A stretch of 64,000 nt of DNA, taken from positions 186,001-250,000 of the forward strand of contig CBDCUP010000019.1 of the NCBI GenBank assembly GCA_965222655.1, in the 5' to 3' direction. The notes below the pieces were generated by a model, which made no database searches, was not told where the DNA came from, and was given only the letters and a program-made list of their open reading frames with translations. Numbering within the stretch: position 1 is the first letter of the stretch; every line of letters begins with the position of its first letter. This DNA is from CAUZIZ01 sp965222655. GTDB lineage: Bacteria > Acidobacteriota > UBA6911 > RPQK01 > JAJDTT01. The translations under genes were made by a program, and so were the position numbers. Below, piece after piece: positions 62,991 through 64,000 of the stretch.

Positions 62991-64000
62991 TCAGGATCGG
63001 GTGGGGAAGAGCCACGAAATGGCCAGGGCAGAGCCAAAGGTAACCAGGCTGGAAAGTGGGATCACCCACATCCATGCCAGTTCCTGCAATCCAAAGAGCC
63101 AGTGTCCTTGCGCCCAGACCAGGCCCACCGACATTCCCAGCAGGGTTGAGCCCATGGCCACCCGACCGCTACAGGGGATCTTCAGGATGGCCAGGAACAT
63201 CATTCCTCCCAGGCTACCCACCAGGAAGCTGCTGATCCTTCCGGTGACGTCAAAGAGGTTTCCCCGTTTGTCCTCCGGAACTGAGTCCAGGAGAAAGCAG
63301 GTCAGGATGGCGAAGACCCCGGCGGCGACGGTGACCGCCCGGGCCAGGGCCATTTCGCCACGAGGGCTGGCTGCGGTCTTACGCAGACGTTGATAGTAGT
63401 CGGTGATGACCACCGAAGAGACAGAGTTGATCCCCGAATCCAGGCTGGACATGGCAGCAGAAAAGAGGGCCGCCACTACCAAACCTGCCAGACCCCGCGG
63501 GAGAACGTGTCGAATGAAGTGGGGAAAGACGCTGTCCGCATCAGAGGGGAGCTGGGCCTGGTAGTAGGAATAGAGTGCCATCCCACAGAGACCCAGGAGC
63601 AGCGCCATGATCACACTGGCTGTCAGGTTGCAGGCGAAGGCTCGACGGGCCGAAGCCGCCGAACCGGTGCTCAAGTAGCGCTGAACCGCTACCTGATCGC
63701 CGCCGGCAGTACAGATCCACCAGAAAAACACCCAGTTGATCATCCCCACCCAGCTCAGCCGAACCGTCGGATCGAGGCTGAAAATCGGTTGCGGCTCCAT
63801 CTCGGCCGCTGAGATGTCATTCCACCAGGTGAGAGGCCCGGTTCCAGCGTCGTAGACAACGTAGAGTATGGTGAAGAGGGCGCCGCCGAAGAGGATGAAG
63901 AACTGCACCACATCGGTCCAGATGACGGCCCTCATGCCTCCCAGGGTGGTGTAGACGGTGCCCACCGCCGCCACTCCCAGCACCACCGTGGTGAAGGAGA
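62991..64000 (-). CDS. Sodium:solute symporter (SSS family), N-terminus beyond window
   Basis: At least 337 residues, open at the right edge so the first half is missing. SSS features: YTTLGGMRAVIWTDVVQFFI, a long hydrophobic series with GGDQVAVQRYLSTGSAASAR, FSAAMSSLDSGINSVSSVVI (the Na+-site helix), and further membrane helices to the C-terminus. It imports a sugar, organic acid or amino acid with sodium. The neighbours (PhyH, the DUF1549/1501 pair and propeller hydrolase) suggest a carbohydrate-related solute, but that is inference. Confidence 0.88.
   Translation of the reverse strand, partial: SFTTVVLGVAAVGTVYTTLGGMRAVIWTDVVQFFILFGGALFTILYVVYDAGTGPLTWWNDISAAEMEPQPIFSLDPTVRLSWVGMINWVFFWWICTAGGDQVAVQRYLSTGSAASARRAFACNLTASVIMALLLGLCGMALYSYYQAQLPSDADSVFPHFIRHVLPRGLAGLVVAALFSAAMSSLDSGINSVSSVVITDYYQRLRKTAASPRGEMALARAVTVAAGVFAILTCFLLDSVPEDKRGNLFDVTGRISSFLVGSLGGMMFLAILKIPCSGRVAMGSTLLGMSVGLVWAQGHWLFGLQELAWMWVIPLSSLVTFGSALAISWLFPTRS

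Overview
The window looks like a stretch of an Acidobacteriota chromosome (Bryobacterales/Vicinamibacteria-like). This is inference from gene content: very large TonB-dependent receptors with a CarboxypepD_reg N-terminus (Oar type), a DUF5916 outer-membrane protein, a planctomycete-type cytochrome c/DUF1549/DUF1553 gene paired with DUF1501, RraA-like aldolase, phosphotriesterase-like hydrolase, Gfo/Idh/MocA and PhyH enzymes, and a solute:sodium symporter. The load of mobile DNA is very high: six different IS families, two unrelated group II introns, an IS200/IS605-derived fragment and several palindromic repeat families. That fits a genome in IS expansion, as in host-associated lineages. No rRNA, tRNA or CRISPR array was seen.

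Layout. 1-2.2 kb: a transposase fusing a DruA-type DUF4338 domain to an IS4/Tn5-like DDE domain. 2.5-11 kb: an SGNH acyltransferase-like protein, a TonB receptor, a TolC remnant, a repeat-containing secreted protein cut by an IS200/IS605-like fragment, and an MBOAT O-acyltransferase. 11.1-13 kb: an IS110 element inserted in a palindromic repeat, with a readable candidate bridge RNA. 13-18.7 kb: aldo/keto reductase, ICL/PEP-mutase family enzyme, DUF748 protein, DUF5916 protein. 18.9-20.9 kb: group II intron 1. 21.2-30.5 kb: Gfo/Idh/MocA, geranylgeranyl-reductase-like flavoprotein, and an acyl-CoA/aldolase catabolic cluster.

30.7-52.5 kb is an old tandem duplication of a unit [phosphotriesterase-like gene (-) | Oar-type TonB receptor (+), terminator, TPR protein (+), hairpin element]. 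Copy 1 keeps its hydrolase and TPR gene. In copy 2 both are reduced to fragments. Both receptors are broken by transposons, at nearly the same place: ISL3 after CDS nucleotide 127 in copy 1 and IS4 after nucleotide 113 in copy 2. Copy 2 also carries an ISKra4-like element that encodes a stand-alone DruA-like protein and is itself interrupted by an IS1595 element. Removing the elements in silico restores two receptor genes of 3448 and 3447 nt, so every boundary and target duplication is consistent. Group II intron 2 (class C) sits between receptor 1 and the TPR gene, and a VapBC toxin-antitoxin pair follows receptor 2.

52.5-64 kb: a TPR protein, a second SGNH paralogue, a five-bladed-propeller hydrolase-like gene, the cytochrome/DUF1549/DUF1553 plus DUF1501 pair, PhyH, a further copy of the hairpin element, and a partial SSS symporter. 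Several genes here have single frameshifts, one exactly at a G6 run, so some may be assembly errors.
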